From the NCBI GenBank assembly GCA_903948415.1, contig CAJAYO010000431.1, positions 1 to 34,485 of the forward strand: 34,485 nucleotides of DNA. The letters run 5' to 3'. The position numbers and the translations under genes were made by a program. The notes below the pieces were generated by a model. The model saw nothing but the letters and a program-made list of their open reading frames with translations, had not been told where the DNA came from and made no database searches. Below, in pieces: positions 23,147 through 30,471 of the stretch. Source of the DNA: an uncultured Opitutia bacterium. GTDB taxonomy: Bacteria; Verrucomicrobiota; Verrucomicrobiia; Opitutales; Opitutaceae. Position 1 is the stretch's first letter, and each line of letters starts with the position of its first letter.

Positions 23147-23680
23147 ATGTCCCCGCGCCTCCGCCTTGCCCTGGTCGCCGCGGTTTTCCTCGGGCTCGCC
23201 ACGGTCGTGTTCCTGCGCCGTCCGGCCCCCGGCCCCACCGCCGCGTCACCCGTGCCGCCCTCCGGTCCCGGCGCCTCGGCCTCCGCGACCCTCGCGAATC
23301 CGCCCCCGGCCGCCGATCCGCTAGCCGCTCCCGCGCCGGCCGGCTCGGCGATTGCCGATGCCCTGAACGCCCCCGCCGGCACCCTCCGCCGCGACCTCGA
23401 AATTCTCGACGAACTCTTCGGCGCGTTCCACACCAACTTCCCCCGTCTCGGCAATCCCGTCGGCGAAAACGCCGAAATCACCGCGGCCCTCACCGGCGAA
23501 AATCCCGCGCGCTTCGTCTTCCTTTCTCCCCGCCACCGCGCCCTCAACGCCCGCGGCGAACTCTGCGACCGCTGGGGCACCCCGTTTCGCTTCCACCAGC
23601 TCAGCGGCACCCAAATGGAAATCCGCTCCGCCGGACCCGACCGGAAATTCGCCACCCCCGACGACGCGGTCTTCCCGTAG
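23147..23680 (+). CDS. Membrane-anchored protein with GspG-like C-terminal motif
   Basis: This 177-residue protein has an N-terminal hydrophobic segment (LALVAAVFLGLATVVFL, about residues 6-22) acting as an anchor or signal, then a Pro/Ala-rich linker (about 25-70) and a folded C-terminal domain. The end reads CDRWGTPFRFHQL, then GPDRKFATPDDAVF, which parallels the GspG C-terminus in this window (DPWGEPYQY, then GPDKQSGSADDI). That GspG region forms a calcium-binding loop. There is no prepilin cleavage motif. It lies between DUF1501 and gspG. I do not know its function; a pseudopilus-related accessory role is inferred. Confidence 0.7.
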   Translation: MSPRLRLALVAAVFLGLATVVFLRRPAPGPTAASPVPPSGPGASASATLANPPPAADPLAAPAPAGSAIADALNAPAGTLRRDLEILDELFGAFHTNFPRLGNPVGENAEITAALTGENPARFVFLSPRHRALNARGELCDRWGTPFRFHQLSGTQMEIRSAGPDRKFATPDDAVFP

Positions 23681-23709
23681 GGCCGCGGCGTGCCGCGTCG
23701 TCTTCCACA

Positions 23710-23736
23710 GGTGGGCCGTGCGCTCCGCGCGCGGCA
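23710..23736. repeat. Dispersed 27-nt hairpin repeat, copy 1
   Basis: A GGTGG lead is followed by the hairpin GCCGTGCGC-TCC-GCGCGCGGC (23715-23735; nine pairs including one T-G) and a final A. The same 27 nt recur exactly at 34314-34340 and with one change at 34357-34383. It sits in the 181-bp gap before gspG, like a REP element. Confidence 0.75.
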
Positions 23737-23861
23737 ATTGACCCGCACGCTTCCGCGCGGCGCACCTTGCGGCCCGCCCAAGGTCGTGGCAACTTTCCGG
23801 GCACTTCCCCGTCTCGACATCCCGTGATCGCTCGCCATCTTTCCCCGATCCTTTTTTCCCG

Positions 23862-24350
23862 ATGCATACTTCACTCCCCTCCGCCCGCCGTCGTCCTCGT
23901 GCCCTCCGGTCCGCCGTGCGCGGCTTCACGATGATGGAACTCCTCGTCGTTCTCGCCATCCTCGGGCTGCTCGCCGGCCTCGCGATTTCCAACGTCACCG
24001 GCATCTTCGGCGGCGCCCAGGCCTCCACCGCCCAGCTCTTCGTCAAGGAAAGCATGAAGACCTCGCTCTTCACCTACCGCATGACGATGGGCGACTACCC
24101 TTCGACCGCCGACGGTCTCCAGGCGCTCATCACGGCGCCGGGCAGCAAAGCCGATCGCTGGCGCGGGCCCTACATCGAGGGCGGCAAGATTCCGCTCGAT
24201 CCGTGGGGCGAGCCCTACCAATACGCCAGCCCCGGCAGCAAAAACAAAGGCGGCTACGACCTCTGGTCCAAGGGCCCCGACAAACAAAGCGGCTCCGCCG
24301 ACGATATCGGCAACTGGGACGACGCCCCCGCCGGCGGGTCGCCGAAGTGA
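23862..24350 (+). CDS. gspG: Type II secretion major pseudopilin GspG
   Basis: This 162-residue protein has a 21-residue basic leader and the prepilin peptidase site RG|FTMMELLVVLAILGLLAGLA, with Glu at +5. The globular part has the GspG pattern DYPSTADGLQALITAPGS, GPYIEGGKIPLDPWGEPYQY and a C-terminal calcium-loop region GYDLWSKGPDKQSGSADDIGNWDD. It forms the shaft of the periplasmic pseudopilus. It is the first gene of a tightly packed cassette; its stop overlaps a GTG of the next gene (GTGA). Confidence 0.96.
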   Translation: MHTSLPSARRRPRALRSAVRGFTMMELLVVLAILGLLAGLAISNVTGIFGGAQASTAQLFVKESMKTSLFTYRMTMGDYPSTADGLQALITAPGSKADRWRGPYIEGGKIPLDPWGEPYQYASPGSKNKGGYDLWSKGPDKQSGSADDIGNWDDAPAGGSPK

Positions 24351-24967
24351 GTTGGCCGCAGCGCCGGATCCCCGCTCCCTCGGCGGGCTCCCGTCCGCCC
24401 CCTCGTTCCGTGTCCGCGTCACCCGGCCCTTCCTCCTCCCCGTTCCGCCGGGCCGCGTGCCGCGGTTTCACGCTGCTCGAAGTCCTCCTCGCCCTCGCGA
24501 TCATCGCCCTCATCGCGAGCGTGCTCGTCGGCGGTTCGGCGAGCCTGCTCAGCGACCGCGCCCTCACTCCCACCGACGTCTTTTGGAAAACCGTCCAGGA
24601 ATGCCGCAAGGCCGCGCTCAAGACCGGCACGGACGTCCGCCTCGCCTTCGAGCCGAAGGATAAAAAATTTCTCGTCTCCGACGCCTCCGGCCGCGAAGCC
24701 GGGACGCAGGAATATCCCATTCCCTCGCCCGGCGACGATCTCGTGTTCACGTTTCTCACCACGCAAAAGGGCGCCAGCATGATCCTCCTCGGCGGCGTCG
24801 CGGTGGAAACCCAAACCCTCCCGTTCGTCACGTTTTACTCCGACGGCACCTGCACGCCGTTTCGCGCGCAGATCCAGCGCAACGGCGGCGTCACCGCCCT
24901 CGCCATCGATCCGTGGACCTGCGCCGCCGTCCTCACGCCCGCCGACCCCAACGCCCCGTCGCCGTGA
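24347..24967 (+). CDS. gspH: Type II secretion minor pseudopilin GspH-like
   Basis: The frame carries CRG|FTLLEVLLALAIIALIASVLVGG, a class III signal with Gly at -1 and Glu at +5, followed by a small beta-rich domain. Position after gspG and the fold pattern suggest GspH, though the sequence after residue 70 is divergent. I use the GTG at 24347, which overlaps the gspG stop (GTGA) as seen at the next junction; it gives 206 residues and a long leader of about 39. A GTG at 24410 would give a more usual leader of about 18. GspH sits near the pseudopilus tip. Confidence 0.8.
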   Translation: MSWPQRRIPAPSAGSRPPPRSVSASPGPSSSPFRRAACRGFTLLEVLLALAIIALIASVLVGGSASLLSDRALTPTDVFWKTVQECRKAALKTGTDVRLAFEPKDKKFLVSDASGREAGTQEYPIPSPGDDLVFTFLTTQKGASMILLGGVAVETQTLPFVTFYSDGTCTPFRAQIQRNGGVTALAIDPWTCAAVLTPADPNAPSP

Positions 24968-25464
24968 TCCCACGCCCGCCCCACCGCCCGTGCCCTTCCG
25001 TCCGCCGCGTCCGCCGCGGAGCCGCCTTCACCTTGGTCGAAGTCCTCCTCGCGATCACGATCTTTGCGCTCTCGGCCGTCATTCTCGCGTCCGCCTACGT
25101 CAACGTCCTCAACAGCTACCTCATGGTCGACCGCGTCGCGCAATCCAGCGCCGACCTCACCTTCGCCCGCTCGCTCGTCCTCACCGAACCCGACCGCAAG
25201 AAACTGGAGAAGGGGGGGGAGTTCGACACGGCCGACACCCGCCACGTGAAATGGGCGGTCGAGATTCTCCCCACCGCCACGGCCGATCTCTTCACCGTGA
25301 ACTTCACGTGCACGATCGGCGCCCTCGGCGAGCCCGAGCCGCAAAAGACCGTGCAAACGTTCATGCTGCTGCGCCCCACCTGGTCCATCGACGCCGGCGA
25401 ACGCAGCAAGCTCCGCGAAAACGCCAAGACCCGCATCCTCGAGCTGCAGGGCAAGAAAACGTGA
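24964..25464 (+). CDS. gspI: Type II secretion minor pseudopilin GspI-like
   Basis: The GTG at 24964 overlaps the previous stop (GTGA) and gives 166 residues. The leader ends RRGAA|FTLVEVLLAITIFALSAVILASAYVNVLNSY, with Glu at +5 but Ala instead of Gly at -1. The body includes VKWAVEILPTATADLFTVNFTC, with the arrangement of small GspI-like pseudopilins. The assignment rests on order (G-H-I-J-K) and size. It should form the tip complex with GspJ and GspK. Its stop overlaps the next ATG (TGATG). Confidence 0.8.
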   Translation: MIPRPPHRPCPSVRRVRRGAAFTLVEVLLAITIFALSAVILASAYVNVLNSYLMVDRVAQSSADLTFARSLVLTEPDRKKLEKGGEFDTADTRHVKWAVEILPTATADLFTVNFTCTIGALGEPEPQKTVQTFMLLRPTWSIDAGERSKLRENAKTRILELQGKKT

Positions 25465-26168
25465 TGCGCGCCCGCCTTTCATCGTCCCCGTTCTGCTCGG
25501 CCTCGCCCACCCGCCGCGGCCGCGGCGCCGGCGTGCGCGCCTTCACGCTCCTCGAAATCCTCCTCTCCCTCGCCCTCGTCTCGTTGATGCTCGTCGCGCT
25601 CAACACGTTTGTCTTCTCCATGGGCGAACTCTGGGGCCGCGGTGCCGACGTCCATCTGTTCGACCAACACACCCGCGCCGTCACGCGCTTCCTCGACCGC
25701 GAACTCCGCACCGCCGTCCTGCCGCCCTCGGCGCGCGCCGACGCCGCGCCCCTGTCCATCGAGGAAGTCCGCCCGCAGACCGGCCTCACCGAAAAGCTCC
25801 TCACCTTCGAACTTCCCGCCGGCTGCCGCCTCTTCGTCTGGCCCGAACGCCCGCTCCCCGAGGTCGTCTGCTCCCTCCAGGCCCGCGAACGCGAGGGCCT
25901 CTTCCTCCTCTGGCACTCGCGCCTCGAGAAAAATTTCGACACCGATCCGCCCCGCGAAACCCTCCTCACCCCCCTCGTCACCGGCCTGGCCTACGAATAC
26001 TACGATCCCGACTTCAACCGCTGGTCCACCGAGACGACCCTCAAGCTCGATAACACCGGCAACCCGCTGACGCCCCACCGGCTCCGCCTGAAGTTCGCCC
26101 ACAACAAACTCACCCGCGAAACCGTCATCTCGCTCCCCGCCACCACGGGCACGCTGCCGCTGTTCTGA
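25464..26168 (+). CDS. gspJ: Type II secretion minor pseudopilin GspJ-like
   Basis: This 234-residue protein starts at the ATG in TGATG. Its leader ends GVRA|FTLLEILLSLALVSLMLVALN, again Ala at -1 and Glu at +5. The globular part includes FDQHTRAVTRFLDRELRTAV and GLAYEYYDPDFNRWSTE, similar to GspJ, where the second stretch corresponds to the tip domain contacting GspI and GspK. The size matches GspJ and the gene order supports the call. Its stop overlaps the gspK ATG (TGATG). Confidence 0.83.
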   Translation: MRARLSSSPFCSASPTRRGRGAGVRAFTLLEILLSLALVSLMLVALNTFVFSMGELWGRGADVHLFDQHTRAVTRFLDRELRTAVLPPSARADAAPLSIEEVRPQTGLTEKLLTFELPAGCRLFVWPERPLPEVVCSLQAREREGLFLLWHSRLEKNFDTDPPRETLLTPLVTGLAYEYYDPDFNRWSTETTLKLDNTGNPLTPHRLRLKFAHNKLTRETVISLPATTGTLPLF

Positions 26169-27391
26169 TGAACGTCCGCGCCGCCACCGTCTCCCGCCCT
26201 TTCCCTCCCGCGGCCCCGGGCGCGGCCGCCCGTCTGCGCCTCCGCCCGCCCCGCCGCGAAGGCGCCTCCGTCCTCGTGATCGTCATGATCACGCTGCTCT
26301 TCGCCGCCTTCGCCCTCGTCGCCTTCATCGAGAAAGCCAGCAACGATCTCCTCGTCGAACACCGCGAGGCCCAGGCCCGCCGCCTCCGCATGGAGGCCTA
26401 CTCCGCCCTCGAAGTCACCCTCGCCGTCCTCGAGGATTTTCGCCTCGCGACCAACGGCCTGCACAGCCCCGCCGAGGGTTGGCACGACCCGCTCGCCTTC
26501 GCCGGCTATGTGCCGACCGAGGACCGCACCGTCGACATCGCCTTCGACGACGAGAGCGCCAAGCTCTCCCTGCCCACCGCCAACGCCCAGATCCTCTCGC
26601 GGCTCTTCCAAGTCTGGGAGCTCACCGTCGCCGACGCCGACGCCGCGGCCGACGCCCTCATGGGTTGGATGAAACACGGCCATACCTACACCACGTCGGT
26701 CACCCCCGACTACGACCACGGCGCGATCCCCTACGAAGCCCCCGGCCGCCCGCTGCGCTCCTATCAGGAACTCGCCGCCATCGAAAAAGTCCGCGAGTTC
26801 TTCTACGCCGCCGACGGCCGCCCCAACGAGCTCTGGCACCGCTTTGTCGACAACGTTTCCCTGCTCAACTTCCCCAAGCCCAACCTCAACGCCGCCAAAC
26901 CCGACATCCTCATGGCGCTCGGCCAGTTCGACCAGACGCAGCAGCAAAACCTCACCGACTACACTTCGGGCAAGGGCAGCTTCCAGACCCAAGGGCCCGC
27001 CTTCTTCCAGAATACCGGCGACGCCGCGCGCATCACCGGCGGCACCGGCGGCAACAGCGCCGCCTTCGCCACCACCATCAGCGCCCTCCGCGTCAACGTC
27101 ACCGTTCACGACGGCCGCTCCGAGTTCCGCCTCGCCGCGGTCGTCACCGCCGGCAACGCCGCGCAAACCGTGCAAACCACGGCCACGTCCGCGACCGCCA
27201 AGCCGTCCACCTCCGGCAGTTCCACGGGCAACCCGCCGGCCAACGCCGCCCCCAGCCGCGCCGCCCCCGCCGCGACCGCCACCGGCCAGAACGCCGCCTC
27301 GCGCAATCTGAACTATCCGTTTACGCTCTTGGAAATTCGTGAAAATGATGAGATTCCTCCGCCTCCGCCACCACCTCCGCCGCCACCTTGA
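26168..27391 (+). CDS. gspK: Type II secretion pseudopilin GspK-like with C-terminal polyproline
   Basis: This 407-residue protein has a basic Pro/Ala leader then REGASVLVIVMITLLFAAFALVAFIEKAS, the GspK-type helix without Glu at +5. The body has RRLRMEAYSALEVTLAVLEDF and DESAKLSLPTANAQILSRLF (the N-L/L-S pattern typical of GspK alpha-domains), then DALMGWMKHGH. Unusual features are an Ala/Thr/Pro-rich linker (about residues 335-385) and a terminal run of 11 prolines, encoded by mixed proline codons. Translating it would require EF-P. GspK caps the pseudopilus tip. The stop is 3 bp before gspL. Confidence 0.85.
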   Translation: MNVRAATVSRPFPPAAPGAAARLRLRPPRREGASVLVIVMITLLFAAFALVAFIEKASNDLLVEHREAQARRLRMEAYSALEVTLAVLEDFRLATNGLHSPAEGWHDPLAFAGYVPTEDRTVDIAFDDESAKLSLPTANAQILSRLFQVWELTVADADAAADALMGWMKHGHTYTTSVTPDYDHGAIPYEAPGRPLRSYQELAAIEKVREFFYAADGRPNELWHRFVDNVSLLNFPKPNLNAAKPDILMALGQFDQTQQQNLTDYTSGKGSFQTQGPAFFQNTGDAARITGGTGGNSAAFATTISALRVNVTVHDGRSEFRLAAVVTAGNAAQTVQTTATSATAKPSTSGSSTGNPPANAAPSRAAPAATATGQNAASRNLNYPFTLLEIRENDEIPPPPPPPPPPP

Positions 27392-27394
27392 TTC

Positions 27395-28579
27395 ATGAGT
27401 TTCCTCGCCACTCTCCGTGCCGGCCCGCCGCCGCCCAAGGTCGCCCTGCTGCCTGACGGCCTCTTTTTCACGCGCGCCCTCCCCGTGGCCGCCGGCGCCA
27501 CCTCCGCGGAAGCCGCCGTCCAGGTCGAACTCGCCCTCGAAGCCCTCTCGCCCTTTCCGATCGCCCAGCTCTTTTACGGCTATTTTTGGACCCCCGGAGC
27601 CGAAACCGCCTTCGCCTTCGCCGCTTACCGCCGCCGTTTCACCTCCGACCAAATCGCCGCCTGGACCGGCGCCGAAGTCGTCCTGCCCGCCTTCGCCGCG
27701 CTCCTCGGCGCCGCGGTCAAACCGGCCACCACCGTCATCCTCACCTCCGCCGAGGGGCTCACGGCCATCCATTGGGAAAACGGCTCCGTGCCCGCGTCCG
27801 TGCTGTTCCGTCCGTTCCCCGCCACCGTCGAGGGCGCCCCGGAAGCCGACCCCGCCCACATCGACGCCACCCGCGCCCAGTTGCGCGACGAACTCATCCG
27901 CGCCGCCGGCGGCAGCCACACCGTCATCGATCTCACCGCGGCGCCCGTCGCCGACCCCGCCCGCTCCGACCGCGAAGTCACTTTCCGCTCCGCCGAACTC
28001 GTCTCCCACGTCAACGCCACCGCCATCGCCGCGCTCGATGTCCGCGACAAGGGCGAACTCGCCGCGCTCCGGGCCGCCCGGCGCCGCGACGTGCTCCTCT
28101 GGCGCGTCGCGCTCGGCTGCGCCGCCGCCCTCCTGCTGCTCGCCGTCGCCGAATTCGGCCTCATCGGCGGCCGGGCCTGGCAAAAGGTCCGCGACACCCA
28201 GTTCCGCACCCAAAAGCCGCTCGTCGAAAAAATCATGACCTCCGATGCGCTCGCCCGCCGCATCGACGACCTCGCCACCAAGCGCCTCCTCCCGTGGGAG
28301 ATGATGATGGCCGTCATCGGCGAAAACAAAGCCATCCTCCCCAAGGAGATTTACTTCGGCCGCGTTTACACCACTCCCGGCGCCGGCATCTACTCGCTGT
28401 CGATCGACGCCCAGACGACCAACGTCGGCACGATCTCCGTCTACAGCACCGCCCTCAAGGCCCGCCCCGGTATCGAAAACGTCGAGACCCGCGGCCTCCA
28501 GGCCCGCGGCGACAACGCCACCTTCACCCTCGTCATCACCTTCAAGCCCGACGTCATCAAACCGGGCGCCCTGCTATGA
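27395..28579 (+). CDS. gspL: Type II secretion assembly protein GspL-like
   Basis: This 394-residue protein has a cytoplasmic actin-like N-terminal half (to about residue 230), a single transmembrane helix (about 232-255, VALGCAAALLLLAVAEFGLIGG) and a periplasmic domain of about 130 residues (IYSLSIDAQTTNVGTISVYSTALK, then NATFTLVITF) with a ferredoxin-like pattern. This bitopic layout and the position just before a GspM-like gene fit GspL, which links the GspE ATPase to the periplasmic parts. Sequence conservation with well-studied GspL is low, so the assignment is by architecture and order. A PilM/PilN fusion is the alternative. Confidence 0.78.
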   Translation: MSFLATLRAGPPPPKVALLPDGLFFTRALPVAAGATSAEAAVQVELALEALSPFPIAQLFYGYFWTPGAETAFAFAAYRRRFTSDQIAAWTGAEVVLPAFAALLGAAVKPATTVILTSAEGLTAIHWENGSVPASVLFRPFPATVEGAPEADPAHIDATRAQLRDELIRAAGGSHTVIDLTAAPVADPARSDREVTFRSAELVSHVNATAIAALDVRDKGELAALRAARRRDVLLWRVALGCAAALLLLAVAEFGLIGGRAWQKVRDTQFRTQKPLVEKIMTSDALARRIDDLATKRLLPWEMMMAVIGENKAILPKEIYFGRVYTTPGAGIYSLSIDAQTTNVGTISVYSTALKARPGIENVETRGLQARGDNATFTLVITFKPDVIKPGALL

Positions 28580-29115
28580 TCCGCACCCTCCGCGCCTTCT
28601 TCCTCGGCCGTCTCCTGCGCGAGAAACTGCTCCTCGTCGTGTTCGCCCTCCTCGGCGTCCTCATGTGGCTCTCCGGCTACAGCAATCGCTTCGGCGCCTT
28701 CTGGCGCGAACAGCACCGCACCACCGTCGCCCTCGCCGACCAGCGGCGCTGGCTCGACAACCGCCAACAGCTCGAAGACGCCGCGAAAAAAGCCGCCGGC
28801 CGCCTCGACGCCTCCCTCACCCTCGACGGCACCCGCCTCCTCGCCGCCGTCAGCGCCCTCGCGTCCGAAGCCGGCCTCCGCAACACCAGCAGCGGCACCG
28901 AGCAAAACGACCAGAGCAACGGCCAGATCGCGATCCACACGCTGCCCTACACCATCAACCGCGCCGACTACGACTCGCTCAAGAAATTCTACGTCGCCCT
29001 CTCCGCCCGCTCGCCCTACATCGGCATCGAGAAATTCACGCTCAATGCCGACCGCGCCAACCCCGCGCAGCTCAACCTCGCCGTCACGGTCTCCTCCGTC
29101 GAAATCATCCGCTGA
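28576..29115 (+). CDS. gspM: Type II secretion assembly protein GspM-like
   Basis: The ATG at 28576 overlaps the gspL stop (ATGA) and gives 179 residues. A short cytoplasmic segment and TM helix (LLREKLLLVVFALLGVLMWLSGY, about residues 13-35) are followed by a predicted coiled-coil (QRRWLDNRQQLEDAAKKAAGRLD) and a small ferredoxin-like periplasmic domain (GQIAIHTLPYTI, then LNLAVTVSSVEII). This is the GspM plan: it dimerises and binds GspL. It is the last gene of the cassette. GC-rich sequence follows in 29116-29283 with a possible GGCCGG/CCGGCC hairpin (29159-29176) and TTTT at 29183-29186, and no gene. Confidence 0.82.
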   Translation: MIRTLRAFFLGRLLREKLLLVVFALLGVLMWLSGYSNRFGAFWREQHRTTVALADQRRWLDNRQQLEDAAKKAAGRLDASLTLDGTRLLAAVSALASEAGLRNTSSGTEQNDQSNGQIAIHTLPYTINRADYDSLKKFYVALSARSPYIGIEKFTLNADRANPAQLNLAVTVSSVEIIR

Positions 29116-29283
29116 GGCGGGCGCTTTTCCGCCGCGCGGCGCGCCCGCCGGCGCCCGCGGCCGGCGCGGGCCGGCCCGGCCATTTTAAACGATTCGTTAC
29201 CTTTCCCCCGTTGCAGCCCGGCGGAACTCCGCCGAGCGTCCGGCGTCTCACGACGTCCGTTCGTCCTTCCCTTTTCCTCGCCC

Positions 29284-30453
29284 ATGAAGCTTTCCGTGCC
29301 GCTCCCGGCCACCCCCGCCCACGCCTTCGCGCTCGCCGTCCTGCTCGTCTGGCTGGCCCCGCGCGCCGCCCGCGCCGAAAACTCCCTCGCCTTCAAAAAC
29401 TCCGAGTACCGCGAGGCCGACGGCCGCATCGCCATCAGCACCCAGGGCGTCCTGCTCGAAAAAGATCTCGGCCCCGCCATGCACCTCAAGTTTGAGGGCC
29501 TGCTCGACGCCATCACCGGCGCGACCCCCTCCGGCCAGCCCGCCCCCGCCGGCAGCGACCAGGTCCCCACCGCCACGATCCAGGACCGCCGCAAGGCCTG
29601 GAACGCCGCCTTCTCCCGCCAGTTTCCCGGCCTCAATGTCACGGTCGGGGTCGGCAACAGCCGCGAAAACGACTACGTCTCCACCGGCTGGTCCCTCAAC
29701 ACCCTCACCGATTTCAACCAGAAAAACACCACGCTCCTCTTCGGCGTCGCCGGCACCGACGACGATGTGAAGGTCTTCTTCCAGCGCCCGCTCGTGAAGA
29801 AACGCACCAACGACGTCATCGTCGGCGTCACCCAGCTCCTCGACCCGCGCACCTCCGTCACCGTCAACCTCACTTGGGGCCGCATGACCGGCTTCCTCGC
29901 CGACCCCTACAAGCTCGTGCAGAAAAACACCGAGATTTTTCCCGGCGTGTCGCTCCCGCTCACGTTCCCCGAGAGCCGCCCGCACGAGCGCAACAAGGGC
30001 ATTCTCTTCGCCGGCCTCAACCGCAGCTTCCCCGCTCTCCGGGGAGCCGTCGACGCCACCTACCGTTACTACCGCGACACCAACGGCACCGCCGCCCACA
30101 CCTTCGACCTCTCCTGGTTCCAACGCGTCGGCGAAAAAGTCGTGCTCCGCCCCTCCCTCCGCCTCTACGACCAGAGCGCCGCCGAGTTCTACCATTACAA
30201 TCTCGACGCGACCAAGCTCACGCCGTTCAGCGGCCCCCCCCGCACCGGCGGCCCGTTCTACTCCTCCGACTACCGCCTCTCCGCCCTGCGCACCGTCAAT
30301 TACGGTCTCAAGGCCATCTGGAACGTCACCGACTCCGTCGCCTTCGACGCCGCCTTCGAACAGTACGACATGCACGGCCGCGACGGCGTGACCCCCGCCA
30401 GCGCCTACTGCACCGCCCGCATCGTCACCCTCGGGGTCAAATATACCTGGTAA
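29284..30453 (+). CDS. DUF3570 outer membrane beta-barrel protein
   Basis: The 389-residue protein has a signal peptide (cleavage after RAARA, about residue 32), then KNSEYREADGRIAISTQGVLLEKDLG and repeated beta-hairpin strands with alternating aromatic residues. These include NRSFPALRGAVDATYRYYRDTNG, TFDLSWFQRVGEKVVLRPSLRLYDQSAAEFYHY and a last strand ending LGVKYTW. The FEGLLDAITGATPSG stretch near the N-terminus is a DUF3570 hallmark. It is probably an outer membrane barrel of unknown function. The apbE, tlpA-like and DUF4266 genes follow at once, a gene set that recurs in other bacteria, so it likely acts with them. Confidence 0.88.
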   Translation: MKLSVPLPATPAHAFALAVLLVWLAPRAARAENSLAFKNSEYREADGRIAISTQGVLLEKDLGPAMHLKFEGLLDAITGATPSGQPAPAGSDQVPTATIQDRRKAWNAAFSRQFPGLNVTVGVGNSRENDYVSTGWSLNTLTDFNQKNTTLLFGVAGTDDDVKVFFQRPLVKKRTNDVIVGVTQLLDPRTSVTVNLTWGRMTGFLADPYKLVQKNTEIFPGVSLPLTFPESRPHERNKGILFAGLNRSFPALRGAVDATYRYYRDTNGTAAHTFDLSWFQRVGEKVVLRPSLRLYDQSAAEFYHYNLDATKLTPFSGPPRTGGPFYSSDYRLSALRTVNYGLKAIWNVTDSVAFDAAFEQYDMHGRDGVTPASAYCTARIVTLGVKYTW

Positions 30454-30471
30454 CTCGCCCGGCTTTCCCCC

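Noticed and set aside
18271-23874. An antisense open frame of 1867 codons opposite the DUF1800/DUF1501 genes
   Set aside because: It is a composition shadow: the + strand genes have clear domains and signals, while this frame is Gly/Ala/Arg-rich without recognisable motifs.
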